From the NCBI RefSeq assembly GCF_900112845.1, contig NZ_FONG01000007.1, positions 310,001-374,000 on the forward strand: a DNA stretch of 64,000 bases. The letters are read 5' to 3'. Shown here piece by piece: positions 44,112 to 52,674 of the stretch. The position numbers were made by a program, and so were the translations under genes. The notes beneath the pieces are model-generated. The model had not been told where the DNA came from and made no database searches. It was given only the letters and a program-made list of their open reading frames with translations. The stretch is from Actinacidiphila alni (GTDB taxonomy: Bacteria; Actinomycetota; Actinomycetes; Streptomycetales; Streptomycetaceae). The first letter of the stretch is position 1. Each line of letters opens with the position of its first letter.

Positions 44112-47006
44112 CTACAGCCCGGCCGCGCCCATCTCGCGCAGCCGCTGCCCGTACTGCTGGAGTGCCCACAACTCGCTCAGCGAGGCGGTGACTTCGGGTG
44201 AGTCCTGCGGGACACCCTGCGCGGCGAAACGCGCCTGCGCAGCATGCACCTGGGCCACCCGCCGCTCCACCGCGTTCATCCGGACCCGGACCAGCACCTC
44301 GCCCGCGTAGAACTCCGGCGACTTGTGCATCACCGGCTCGACGGCCAGTTCGGTGACCATCATCCGTACGGTGTCGTCGGGCGCCGCGTCCCTGACCCGG
44401 ACCAGATAGTCGCTCTCGGCGGCCTCGACCCCGCCGGCCTCGGCGATCACCCGGCGCACGGCGGCGTACGGCGGTCCGGTGAACTCGTCCTCGCCGTACG
44501 CGTCGAAGGCCGGGGAGACCAGCTTCGGGTACTGGAGGGCGAGCTTGAGCAGTTCGCGCTCCACACGGTGGGCGGGGCTGCGCAGGTCCAGGCGGGGGCC
44601 GCGCGGCGCGTTCTGCGCCGGGACCTGTCCGCGCTGGTCCTGGCCGCCGCCGTACCCGCCGCCCGGTCCCCCCTGACCGCCCTGACGGCCGTACTGCGGG
44701 CGGCTGGTCGTACTGCCGCCGCCGGCCGCGCGCGCCCTGGCCATCGCCCGCACCCGGCGGATGATCGACTGCTCCTCCGACTGCGTGGCCATGCCCGCCA
44801 TGCCGACCAGCCGGATCGCGTAACGGTCGCGCAGCGCCTGGTTCTTGATCGCGGCAACCACCGGGACCGCCGCGTCCACGGCCGCGACCCGGCCCTCGTC
44901 GGTGTCCAGGTTGTAGCGGGCCACGATGGAGCGCAGCGCGAAGGCGAACAGCGGGGTACGCCCGTCGATCAGCCGCTGCACCGCCGCGTCGCCCTCGGCC
45001 AGCCGCAGTTCGCACGGGTCCATACCGCCTGGCGTGATCGCGATCGACGTCTCGGCGGCGAATTTCTGGTCGTCCTCGAACGCCCGCAGCGCGGCCTTCT
45101 GGCCCGCCTCGTCACCGTCGAAGGTGAAGACCACCTCGGCCGTCGCATTGTCCATCAGCAGCCGGCGCAGGATCTTGATGTGGTCGCCGCCGAAGGAGGT
45201 GCCGCAGGTCGCGATCGCCGTGGTGATCCCGGCGAGATGGCAGGCCATCACATCGGTGTAGCCCTCGACGACCACCGCCCGGCCGGTCCTGGCGATCTCC
45301 TTCTTGGCCAGGTCGATGCCGTACAGCACCTGGGACTTCTTGTAGAGCGGCGTCTCCGAGGTGTTCAGATACTTCGGCCCCTGGTCGTCCTCGCGCAGCT
45401 TGCGCGCGCCGAAGCCGATCACCTCGCCGGTGATGTCCCGGATCGGCCAGATCAGCCGCCCCCGGAACCGGTCGATCGCGCCGCCCCTGCGGCTCTCCGA
45501 CGCCAGCCCGGCGGTGATCAGCTCCTTGTCCGAGAAGCCCTTCCCGCGCAGGAACCGCACCAGGTGGTCCCACCCGGCGGGCGCGTACCCGACTCCGAAG
45601 TGCTCGGCCGCCGCCTGGTCGAAGCCCCGCTCGGCCAGGAACTTCCGCCCGATCTCCGCCTCGGCGCTCCCCAACTGCTCCGCGTAGAACTGCGCGGCCA
45701 CCTTGTGCGCCTCGACCAGCCGGATCCGCTCGCCCTGCTGCCGCCCGGGGACATGGCTGCCCTCCTCGTACCGCAGCGTGATCCCGGCCTGCCCGGCCAG
45801 CCGCTCGACGGCCTCGGTGAAGGACAGATGGTCGACCTTCATGACGAACGCCAGGGTGTCCCCGCCCTCGCCGCAGCCGAAGCAGTTTCCGGTGAGGATG
45901 TTGTCCTCGAGGACGAACGCCGCCCCCTGCTCGACTGTGGCGCAGAAGACTTCTTCGACCCGGTCGGTCTCCTCCACCGACTTGACCGTCCAGCCCCGGC
46001 GTACGAATTCCTTGGCGCAGTCGTTGTAACGCTTCCGGTGGTCGGAATTGAGGAAGAACGCCTCGGTCAGGTCCTCGTGCACGAAATGGATCCGGAACAG
46101 CGAACTGGGTTCACGACCCGGGAAGCCTTCACGCACCTGCTCGGTGACGCCGTAGGTGCCGATGCCCAGGCGGGTCGCCAGGGCCCTGACGTATTCGAGC
46201 GTCTCGCGCTTCGCGCAGCTCAGGCTGACCGTGCCGTCCTTCGCCACATGCCCGTCCGCAGCCACGTATCCGGCCAGCCAGCCGTACAGATACGGCACCG
46301 ACTCGTCGAGCGGCGGAAGGCTCTTGAAGAATTTCGGCAGATGATGGACGACGATCTGATCCGGGTTCTCCACGATCGTGCTGTTCGGAAACCACTTGAG
46401 CAGTTCGGTGTCCTTGACGGGGTCGAGCTGCGCCATCGAACCCGTGCCGTTGAGTGTGCCGTCGCCGAACGTGATGCCGTGAGCGATGCCGAAGGGTGAC
46501 GGCGTCGTCTGCTGGACCCGCGATCCCGGGAAGACATACGCGAGGCGGTGTTCCGGCCGCAGCTCCTCGGTCGTGACCTCACGGAGGTTGTAGCGGTCCT
46601 TGCCCGCACGCACGAACCAGCGGTGACCGGCCGTCGCGAAGATCTCCTTGCGCTGGCCGTTCCTGCCGAGGGTGATCTTCCGAAGCTGCTGGACGCCGAA
46701 CGACCGGAACGGCGCCTCGTACCAGTTGCCGCTGCGGGTCAGGATCCGATGCGTACCGCCCGCCAGCTCACGGATCTCCTTGACGCCGTCCCAGGTCAGA
46801 ACCCGGGTCTCACCCGCCAAGCAGTGGTAGAGGCCCTTGGAGGGGCTGACCTGGAAGGAGGGGGACTTTTCGTCGTGGAAGGGGCACAGGCCCTTGAGAT
46901 TGCCGCCGCCGGCGTTCTTGAGCTGGAGGTACTCGGAGACGACGGCGTCGATCGGGACCGCGTCCCGTACCGCCTTCACGTCTTCGTCCCTGATCCTGCC
47001 CGCCAC
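44112..47006 (-). CDS. dnaG: DNA primase containing an in-frame intein
   Basis: Primase that lays RNA primers at replication forks. The precursor is 964 residues from GTG 47006; removal of the intein leaves about 651, normal for Streptomyces. Order from the GTG: CHC2 zinc domain with the first ligand pair CPFH (41-44), then the intein (62-374), then the second pair CFGC (375-378). The RNA polymerase core follows with EGYTDVMACH and TOPRIM acid residues in FTFDGDEAGQKAA, and a C-terminal DnaB-interacting region after a Gly/Gln-rich linker. The GTG is preferred because VAGRIRDEDVKAVRDAVPIDAVVSEY matches the known N-terminus; 19 upstream codons are open but unlike DnaG. Downstream lies hrdA. Confidence 0.96.
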   Translation of the reverse strand: MAGRIRDEDVKAVRDAVPIDAVVSEYLQLKNAGGGNLKGLCPFHDEKSPSFQVSPSKGLYHCLAGETRVLTWDGVKEIRELAGGTHRILTRSGNWYEAPFRSFGVQQLRKITLGRNGQRKEIFATAGHRWFVRAGKDRYNLREVTTEELRPEHRLAYVFPGSRVQQTTPSPFGIAHGITFGDGTLNGTGSMAQLDPVKDTELLKWFPNSTIVENPDQIVVHHLPKFFKSLPPLDESVPYLYGWLAGYVAADGHVAKDGTVSLSCAKRETLEYVRALATRLGIGTYGVTEQVREGFPGREPSSLFRIHFVHEDLTEAFFLNSDHRKRYNDCAKEFVRRGWTVKSVEETDRVEEVFCATVEQGAAFVLEDNILTGNCFGCGEGGDTLAFVMKVDHLSFTEAVERLAGQAGITLRYEEGSHVPGRQQGERIRLVEAHKVAAQFYAEQLGSAEAEIGRKFLAERGFDQAAAEHFGVGYAPAGWDHLVRFLRGKGFSDKELITAGLASESRRGGAIDRFRGRLIWPIRDITGEVIGFGARKLREDDQGPKYLNTSETPLYKKSQVLYGIDLAKKEIARTGRAVVVEGYTDVMACHLAGITTAIATCGTSFGGDHIKILRRLLMDNATAEVVFTFDGDEAGQKAALRAFEDDQKFAAETSIAITPGGMDPCELRLAEGDAAVQRLIDGRTPLFAFALRSIVARYNLDTDEGRVAAVDAAVPVVAAIKNQALRDRYAIRLVGMAGMATQSEEQSIIRRVRAMARARAAGGGSTTSRPQYGRQGGQGGPGGGYGGGQDQRGQVPAQNAPRGPRLDLRSPAHRVERELLKLALQYPKLVSPAFDAYGEDEFTGPPYAAVRRVIAEAGGVEAAESDYLVRVRDAAPDDTVRMMVTELAVEPVMHKSPEFYAGEVLVRVRMNAVERRVAQVHAAQARFAAQGVPQDSPEVTASLSELWALQQYGQRLREMGAAGL
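45885..46823 (-). mobile_element. Intein in the DnaG zinc-binding motif (313 residues)
   Basis: An in-frame protein-splicing element. It begins at Cys1 (CLAGETRVLTWDGV, block A), has block B FATAGHRWF with the Thr-x-x-His pair, a LAGLIDADG-like endonuclease block WLAGYVAADGHV (about intein residues 182-193), and ends EEVFCATVEQGAAFVLEDNILTGN before Cys+1. Removing it joins GLYH to CFGCGEGGD, the normal primase sequence. The terminal Asn is present but the penultimate residue is Gly instead of His, and the block-F His is absent. One 60-base line (46321-46380) is 52% GC by my count against 73% for a flanking primase line (45541-45600), which supports acquisition from outside. The endonuclease seems reduced: only one such motif is clear. 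Confidence 0.95.
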
Positions 47007-47106
47007 CCGCGCAAGTCTACGGCGCTGGTGGGACAGTGCGGCGCCGGGAGCGGTGCGTGGCACGGCTCTTGACCGGAGCGGGGGTGAGGACTACGTTCGC
47101 CGATCG

Positions 47107-47122
47107 TTAGGAACCTTTCCTA
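47107..47122. promoter_or_regulatory. Palindrome upstream of the GH9 gene, likely operator
   Basis: TTAGGAACCTTTCCTA contains perfect TAGGAA/TTCCTA arms (47108-47113, 47117-47122) 20 bp before the cellulase ATG. Similar AGGAA-TTTCCT dyads are, as I recall, found before Streptomyces genes for secreted glycosidases, where they serve carbon-source regulators. Confidence 0.5.
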
Positions 47123-47141
47123 TTGTGGGGGACGCCGCCGT

Positions 47142-49070
47142 ATGTCCGAACTTCGCAGAAGGCCGTTCCGCCGCTGGGCCACCGCCGCGGGCACGGCGGT
47201 CACCGCGACCGCCGTTCTGGCCGCGCTGTCGCTGGCGGGCGGCGCGGACACCGCGCAGGCCGCGGCGGGCGGCGAGATCCGGGTCAATCAGGTCGGGTAC
47301 CCGGGCGGCGCCGCCAAGGAGGCGTTCCTGCTGGTGAAGGCGCCGGTGGCGAAGGCGTCGTGGAAGCTGGTGGACGGCCGCGGCCGGGCCGTGGCGCACG
47401 GCACCACCGGGGCGAGCCTCGGCCGGTGGAACAGCGCCTATCCGGCGGTCTACGCGATCGACTTCAGCACGGTCCGCAGGAGCGGCAGCTACCGGCTGGT
47501 GGCCGGCGGCGCGGCGAACGCCTCCTCCCCCACCTTCACCATCGGCTCCGCGAAGAGTGTCTACGGCGGGCCCGCGGCCGACGCGACCGCCTTCTTCCAG
47601 GCCCAGCGCGACGGCGCCCGGACGGTCCCCGGGCAGCTGCACCGCAAGCCGTCGCACCTCAACGACGCGCACGCGACCGTCTACGCGTGGCCGTCCTTCA
47701 CCGACCCCGACGGCGACACGATCAAGGCCGCGCCGAAGAAGATCGCCGGGGCCGGCCCGGTGGACGTCTCCGGCGGCTGGTTCGACGCGGGCGACTATCT
47801 GAAGTTCACCGAGACCACCTCCTACGCGGTCGCCGCGCTCCAGATCGCCGCCCGGGACACCGGCGCCGGCCCGTCCTCGGCGGTCGGCCGCGAGGCCCGG
47901 CACGGTCTGGACTGGCTGGACAGGATGTGGGACGAGAAGACGAAGACGCTGTACATCCAGGTCGGCCTGGGGTCAGGTACGGACAGCGGCAGCGTCGTCG
48001 GCGACCACGATGTGTGGCGGCTGCCGGAGAAGGACGACAAGGACGCCGCGCACCCCTTCCTGAAGAACCGCCCGGTCTTCCGGGCGGGCGTGCCCGGCTC
48101 GAAGCTCAGCCCCAATCAGGCGGGCCGGCTCGCCGCCGACTTCGCGCTCGCCGCGCAGCGCTACGCCGCCGTCTCCCCCGCGAAGGCGCGCGCGTACCTG
48201 AGCACGGCCGCGCAGATCTACACCCTGGCCGACCCCCGCCCCGGCACGCTCGTCACGACGGTGCCGTACGGCTACTACCCGGAGACCAGCTGGCAGGACG
48301 ACATGGCCTTCGGCGGCGCCGAACTGGCGCTCGCCGCGCAGCGGCTGCACGACCCGCGCGGCACGGACTGGCTGAAGCAGGCGGCGACTTGGGCCAAGGG
48401 CCACCAGAGCGAGGACGGCGCCGACACGCTCAACATGTACGACACCAGCGCGCTCGCCGACCTCGATCTGGCACGCGCGGTCCGGGCGGCGGGAAATCCG
48501 CGCGGCCTGGCGGTCGGGTACGACGGTCTGATCGGCTATGTGAAGGGGCAGTTGGCGACGGGCGAGAAGCGGGCGAAGGCCGACCCCTTCCACGCGGGCG
48601 CGGTCTACGACGACTTCGACGCGGACTCGCACACGATGGGCCTGGCCGCCACCGCCCGGCTCTACCGCGCGGTGACCGGCGACCGTACGTACGACCGCTT
48701 CGCGGCGGGCCAACTGGGCTGGCTGCTCGGCGCGAACGCCTGGGGCACGTCCTTCATGGTCGGCGAGGGGCACACCTTCCCGACGTGCACGGCCGGGGAG
48801 TTGGGCAATCTGGCGGGCAGCCTCGACGGTTCGCGTCCGCTGGAGGTCGGTGCGATCGTCAACGGGCCCAATGGCGCCGGGCAGTTCAGCGACGGGCTCG
48901 GCGACTACCTGGGCGGCATGCGGCCGTGCCCGCCCGACGGCACCGACGCGTACGCCGCCTTCGACGGTCGCGGCAGCCAGTACGTGGACGACGTGCGATC
49001 CTGGCAGAGTTCGGAACCCGCCCTGGACATGGACGCGTCGGGGCTGCTGGCCTTCTTCCTGTCGAAGTGA
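47142..49070 (+). CDS. Secreted glycoside hydrolase family 9 cellulase
   Basis: A 642-residue endoglucanase-type enzyme. A signal peptide with a basic start (MSELRRRPFRRWATAAG) and an Ala-rich core probably ends near AQAAAG (about residue 42). An Ig-like CelD N-terminal domain (about 44-135: IRVNQVGYPGGAAKEAFLLV) precedes the (alpha/alpha)6 barrel. Catalytic aspartates are D215 and D218 in SGGWFDAGDYLKF; the acid is E625 in SSEPALDMDASG near the C-terminus. No carbohydrate-binding module is attached. It is alone, with its own palindromic operator, so it is probably induced by plant glucans. Confidence 0.93.
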   Translation: MSELRRRPFRRWATAAGTAVTATAVLAALSLAGGADTAQAAAGGEIRVNQVGYPGGAAKEAFLLVKAPVAKASWKLVDGRGRAVAHGTTGASLGRWNSAYPAVYAIDFSTVRRSGSYRLVAGGAANASSPTFTIGSAKSVYGGPAADATAFFQAQRDGARTVPGQLHRKPSHLNDAHATVYAWPSFTDPDGDTIKAAPKKIAGAGPVDVSGGWFDAGDYLKFTETTSYAVAALQIAARDTGAGPSSAVGREARHGLDWLDRMWDEKTKTLYIQVGLGSGTDSGSVVGDHDVWRLPEKDDKDAAHPFLKNRPVFRAGVPGSKLSPNQAGRLAADFALAAQRYAAVSPAKARAYLSTAAQIYTLADPRPGTLVTTVPYGYYPETSWQDDMAFGGAELALAAQRLHDPRGTDWLKQAATWAKGHQSEDGADTLNMYDTSALADLDLARAVRAAGNPRGLAVGYDGLIGYVKGQLATGEKRAKADPFHAGAVYDDFDADSHTMGLAATARLYRAVTGDRTYDRFAAGQLGWLLGANAWGTSFMVGEGHTFPTCTAGELGNLAGSLDGSRPLEVGAIVNGPNGAGQFSDGLGDYLGGMRPCPPDGTDAYAAFDGRGSQYVDDVRSWQSSEPALDMDASGLLAFFLSK

Positions 49071-49097
49071 GACGTCAGGATCGCGAAGGGGTCCCGT

Positions 49098-49565
49098 TCA
49101 CCGGGCGAGATCCTTGGTGACGAACACGTAGTGCGGGCCGATCGGTTCGATGACGAATTCCTCGCCGACGGCGGTGAAGCCGAAGTGCTCGTAGAAACCG
49201 GCCGCCGACGTACGGCCGTTGCACCACGCCAGGACCGCGCCGCGGGCCGCCGCCTCGCGCAGCCCCGCGCTCAGCGCCGCGGCGCCGAAGCCCTGGCCGC
49301 GGGCCTCGGGCGCGCTGGCCATGCCGCGGAAGCGGTACGCGACCGGCGCTCCGGCCCCCTCCTCACCGGGCAGCGCCTGCGGGAAGAAGGTCGCGCAGCC
49401 GCGTACGGCACCGGCCCCGTCGTACGCGGCGATGTGGAAGGTCCCCTCGCGCGAGTCCTCCGGATAGACGGCGGACTCGCGCGGCTGACCGTCCCGCAGC
49501 ACCGCCCACCGCAGGGCGAAGATCTCCTCGACGGGCACGGCGGCGACACGGGCGACGGCGGTCAT
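49098..49565 (-). CDS. GNAT-family N-acetyltransferase
   Basis: A 155-residue acyl-CoA transferase. MASAPEARGQGFGAAALSAGLREAAARGAVLAWCNGRTSAAGFYEHFGFTAVGEEF contains the pyrophosphate loop (RGQGFG) and the C-terminal motif (ASGFYEHFGF-type). ATG 49565 is preceded by CGGGAGGAAG, which fixes the start; a longer frame upstream lacks a site. The substrate is not evident. Confidence 0.92.
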   Translation of the reverse strand: MTAVARVAAVPVEEIFALRWAVLRDGQPRESAVYPEDSREGTFHIAAYDGAGAVRGCATFFPQALPGEEGAGAPVAYRFRGMASAPEARGQGFGAAALSAGLREAAARGAVLAWCNGRTSAAGFYEHFGFTAVGEEFVIEPIGPHYVFVTKDLAR

Positions 49566-49627
49566 ACGGGGGCTTCCTCCCGGGTGCGGCTGGCTGCGGC
49601 GGGCTGCGACCGGGAGAAAGCTCCTGG

Positions 49628-50890
49628 TCAGTCCAGGAACGAGGTTAGCGGCACCGTCGGGTCGGACAGCCGCTCGGGGTCGACGGGGCGGCCGGAGCGG
49701 ATGAGCTGCTGGATCGGGTCGGTGACGTCCCACACATTGACGTTCATCCCGGCCAGCACCTTCCCCTCGCTCAGCCAGAAGGCGATGAACTGCCGCTTGC
49801 CCACGTCCCCGCGGCACACCACCTGGTCGTAGGAGCCGGGCGCCGCGTGCCCGGAGAATTCCATGCCCAGGTCGTACTGGTCGGAGAAGAAGTACGGGAC
49901 GCGGTCGTACGACACCGGGCGGCCGAGCATCGCGCGGGCCGCGGCGGGGCCGCCGTTGAGCGCGTTCGCCCAGTGCTCGACGCGCAGCCTGGTGCCGAGC
50001 AGCGGGTGCTCGGCCGCGGCGACGTCGCCCGCGGCGAAGATGTCGGGGTCGGAAGTGCGCAGCGAGGCGTCCACGGCGATGCCGCCGCCGTCGGCCGGGT
50101 CGACCAGGTCGAGTCCGGCGATCTCGGCGAGCGCGGTGCGCGGGGCCGCGCCGATCGCGGCGAGCACGTCGTGCGCCGGGTGCTCCTCGCCGTCGTCGGT
50201 CTGCACCGCCAGCACCATGCCGTCCTGGCCGGTGATCTCGGTGAGCCGGGCGCCGAAGTGGAAGCGGACGCCGTGCTCGGCGTGCAGATCGGTGAAGACG
50301 GCGCCCAGTTCCGGGCCGAGCACCGTGTGCAGCGGGGTGGGCGCGGGCTCCACGACGGTGACCTCGGCGCCGTAGCCGCGGGCCGCCGCGGCGACCTCCA
50401 GGCCGATCCAGCCAGCGCCGGCCACCACCAGGTGGCCGTTCTCCCGGCCGAGGCTGGTCAGGACGTGCTTGAGCCGGTCCGCGTGCGCGAGCCGGCGCAG
50501 GTGGTGCACCCCGGCCAGCTCCGTACCGGGGATGTCCAGGCGGCGCGGCTCGGAGCCGGTGGCCAGCAGCAGCTTGTCGTAGACCAGCGCCGTGCCGTCG
50601 CCCAGCCGTACGGTCTTGGCGGCCGGGTCCAGGTGCACGACGGGCTGGCCGAGGTGGAGTTCGATGTCGTGCTCCGCGTACCAGGCGGTGGGCTGCACGA
50701 AGACCGAGTCCCGCTCGTCGCCGCCGGTCAGATAGCCCTTGGACAGCGGCGGACGTTCGTAGGGGTGGTCGCGCTCGTCACCGATCAGTATCACCCTGCC
50801 GGTGAAACCCTCGGCGCGGAGCGTCTCGGCGGCCTTGGCGCCGGCGAGCCCTGCTCCGACGATCACGAAGGTTTCGTGTGCGTCCACCAC
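49628..50890 (-). CDS. FAD-dependent NAD(P)H:ferredoxin/rubredoxin reductase-like oxidoreductase
   Basis: A 420-residue flavoprotein. The FAD motif is FVIVGAGLAGAKAAETLR, followed by PYERPPLSKGYLTGG, the NAD motif VVAGAGWIGLEVAAAARGYGAEVTVVE and the second FAD motif DIFAAGDVA. The C-terminal domain (YFFSDQYDLGMEFSGHA ... FWLSEGKVLAGMNVN) is that of putidaredoxin- and phthalate-type ferredoxin reductases. It likely passes electrons from NAD(P)H to a small ferredoxin, perhaps for a P450, but no such gene is adjacent. GTG 50890 follows GGAGGGCCACC. Confidence 0.9.
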   Translation of the reverse strand: MVDAHETFVIVGAGLAGAKAAETLRAEGFTGRVILIGDERDHPYERPPLSKGYLTGGDERDSVFVQPTAWYAEHDIELHLGQPVVHLDPAAKTVRLGDGTALVYDKLLLATGSEPRRLDIPGTELAGVHHLRRLAHADRLKHVLTSLGRENGHLVVAGAGWIGLEVAAAARGYGAEVTVVEPAPTPLHTVLGPELGAVFTDLHAEHGVRFHFGARLTEITGQDGMVLAVQTDDGEEHPAHDVLAAIGAAPRTALAEIAGLDLVDPADGGGIAVDASLRTSDPDIFAAGDVAAAEHPLLGTRLRVEHWANALNGGPAAARAMLGRPVSYDRVPYFFSDQYDLGMEFSGHAAPGSYDQVVCRGDVGKRQFIAFWLSEGKVLAGMNVNVWDVTDPIQQLIRSGRPVDPERLSDPTVPLTSFLD

Positions 50891-51042
50891 GGTGGCCCTC
50901 CAGCGGGTCGGTGAGGTGCGCGTGCCGCTCTTGTGCGTGCTGCGCTTGTGCGTACATACGAGCGTCCCGCACGTCAGGGCCGTCCGGAAGAGCGCCGCGC
51001 CGTTCCTTCACCGGCTCCTTCCTCCACCCGTACGGCATCCGG

Positions 51043-51087
51043 CCATATGCCGGAGGGGTATCCAGCGGTACCGGACGGGGCATATGG
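51043..51087. promoter_or_regulatory. Inverted repeat upstream of the FAD reductase gene
   Basis: CCATATGCC (51043-51051) and GGCATATGG (51079-51087) are perfect 9-bp inverted repeats whose centres are 36 bp apart, in the 261-bp gap between dgt and the reductase. Inside lie GGTATCC and GGTACC elements. The spacing suits two bound dimers or a looped operator. No gene is seen in this gap. Confidence 0.45.
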
Positions 51088-51151
51088 GGCAACGCCGGGG
51101 TGGCCGCCGGGTGGTCGTCGGGCCGGCGGCGCCCCGTCGGCACGCGCGCCG

Positions 51152-52495
51152 TCACGCGCCGCGCGCGTGCAGCCGGGCGTGCAGGGCGGTGGCCGCCGCG
51201 TCGGTGAGGGAGGCGATCTGGTCGACCACGGCGCGGCGCCTGGCGCGGTCGTCGAGCGCCGCGTCGAAGATCCCGCGGAACTGCGGGTCGAGGCCCTCGG
51301 GGGCGCGCTCCAGCAGCCGTTGCGCCAGCTCGCCGATCACCACGCGCTGCTCGGCGCGCCGCCTGGCCTGCGCGGCGCGCTGCATCACGTACCGGTCGGC
51401 GACCGCCTTGAGCACGGCGCATTCCAGGCGCTGTTCGCGCGGCACGACCAGTTCGGCGCGATAGCGGGTGAGGCGGCCCGTGCCGTACCGCTCGCGGGTG
51501 GCGTTCTCCGCCGCCAGGCAGAAGCGGCCGATCAGCTGCGAGGTGGCGTCCTTGAGGCGGGCCTGCGCGAGCCCGGAACCGTCGTAGCCGTGCGGCCACC
51601 AGGGCTGGCCGAGCAGCCGGTCGAGCGCGGCGGACAGTTCGGCCGGATCGGTGCCGGGCGGCGCGTAACGGGTGGCGGCGCAGCCGAACACCTCGGCGCG
51701 CTCGGGCGCCGACCGCAGCGCGCCGGGGTCGATGTGCCCGGCCTGGAGGCCGTCCTCCAGGTCGTGCACCGAATACGCGACGTCGTCGGACCAGTCCATG
51801 ACCTGCGCCTCGAAGCACCGCCGGTCGTCGGGCGCGCCCTGCCGCAGCCAGCCGAAGACCGGCAGGTCGTCCTCGTAGGCGCCGAATTTCGGGCTGTCGG
51901 GCGCGCCGGGGTGACCGCCGCGCGGCCAGGGGTATTTGGTGGCCGCGTCGAGGGCCGCGCGGGTGAGATTGAGGCCGACGCTGACGGGCGCCGGGCCGCC
52001 GGCCGGGTCGGGAACGAATTTCTTCGGCTCGATCCGGGTCAGCAGCCGCAGGCTCTGCGCATTGCCCTCGAAACCGCCGCAGTCCTCGGCGAATTCGGCC
52101 AGCACCAGTTCGCCGTTGTGCCCGAAGGGCGGGTGGCCGAGGTCGTGCGCCAGGCAGGCGGTCTCCACCAGGTCCGGGTCGCAGCCGAGCGCCGCGCCCA
52201 GTTCCCGGCCGACCTGCGCGCACTCCAGCGAGTGCGTCAGCCGGGTGCGCGGGCTGGTGTCGACCGCCGCCGCGCTGTTCACCCCCGGGTCGACGACCTG
52301 CGTCTTCCCGGCCAGTCTGCGCAGCGCGGCCGAGTGCAGCACCCGCGCCCGGTCGCGCTGGAAGGCCGTACGCCCGGGCCGCTTGTCCGGCTCCGGCACG
52401 TACCGCTCCATGTCGGCCTCGCTGTACGGCCCGTACCGCTCGTACGGTCCCAGGTGCGCGGTGGCCGCGCGCGGCGACCGGTCGTTCCCGTCCAT
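51152..52495 (-). CDS. dgt: Deoxyguanosinetriphosphate triphosphohydrolase-like protein
   Basis: A 447-residue HD-domain dNTPase that cleaves dNTPs to nucleoside and triphosphate. [22 protein letters not shown] is the N-terminal signature. The metal ligands are His88 ([17 protein letters not shown]), His117/Asp118 ([17 protein letters not shown]) and a later Asp in [17 protein letters not shown]. The C-terminus ends in Ala/Arg-rich helices. In Streptomyces this gene lies near dnaG, as here, although GH9, GNAT and a reductase intervene. Confidence 0.94.
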   Translation of the reverse strand: MDGNDRSPRAATAHLGPYERYGPYSEADMERYVPEPDKRPGRTAFQRDRARVLHSAALRRLAGKTQVVDPGVNSAAAVDTSPRTRLTHSLECAQVGRELGAALGCDPDLVETACLAHDLGHPPFGHNGELVLAEFAEDCGGFEGNAQSLRLLTRIEPKKFVPDPAGGPAPVSVGLNLTRAALDAATKYPWPRGGHPGAPDSPKFGAYEDDLPVFGWLRQGAPDDRRCFEAQVMDWSDDVAYSVHDLEDGLQAGHIDPGALRSAPERAEVFGCAATRYAPPGTDPAELSAALDRLLGQPWWPHGYDGSGLAQARLKDATSQLIGRFCLAAENATRERYGTGRLTRYRAELVVPREQRLECAVLKAVADRYVMQRAAQARRRAEQRVVIGELAQRLLERAPEGLDPQFRGIFDAALDDRARRRAVVDQIASLTDAAATALHARLHARGA

Positions 52496-52674
52496 ACCTG
52501 CGACGGTAACCGGCCGCGGTGACGGACGGCGTACGCCGGGGTGTCGGGCGGGGCCGCCGGGAGGGCCGGGCGTCGTCGCCGGGGTGGGTCGTCGCGGGAC
52601 TTCGCGCGGCGTCGGGCGGCGTCGGGCGGCGTCGCGGGGGCGGGACTTCGCGGGCCGTCGCTGGGGGACGTGTG

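Noticed and set aside
45885..46823. The dnaG insert as an ordinary domain insertion or assembly error
   Set aside because: The boundaries are exact Cys1 and Asn-Cys+1, the flanks join to the normal primase motif, intein blocks A and B and an endonuclease-like block are present, and the frame is intact.
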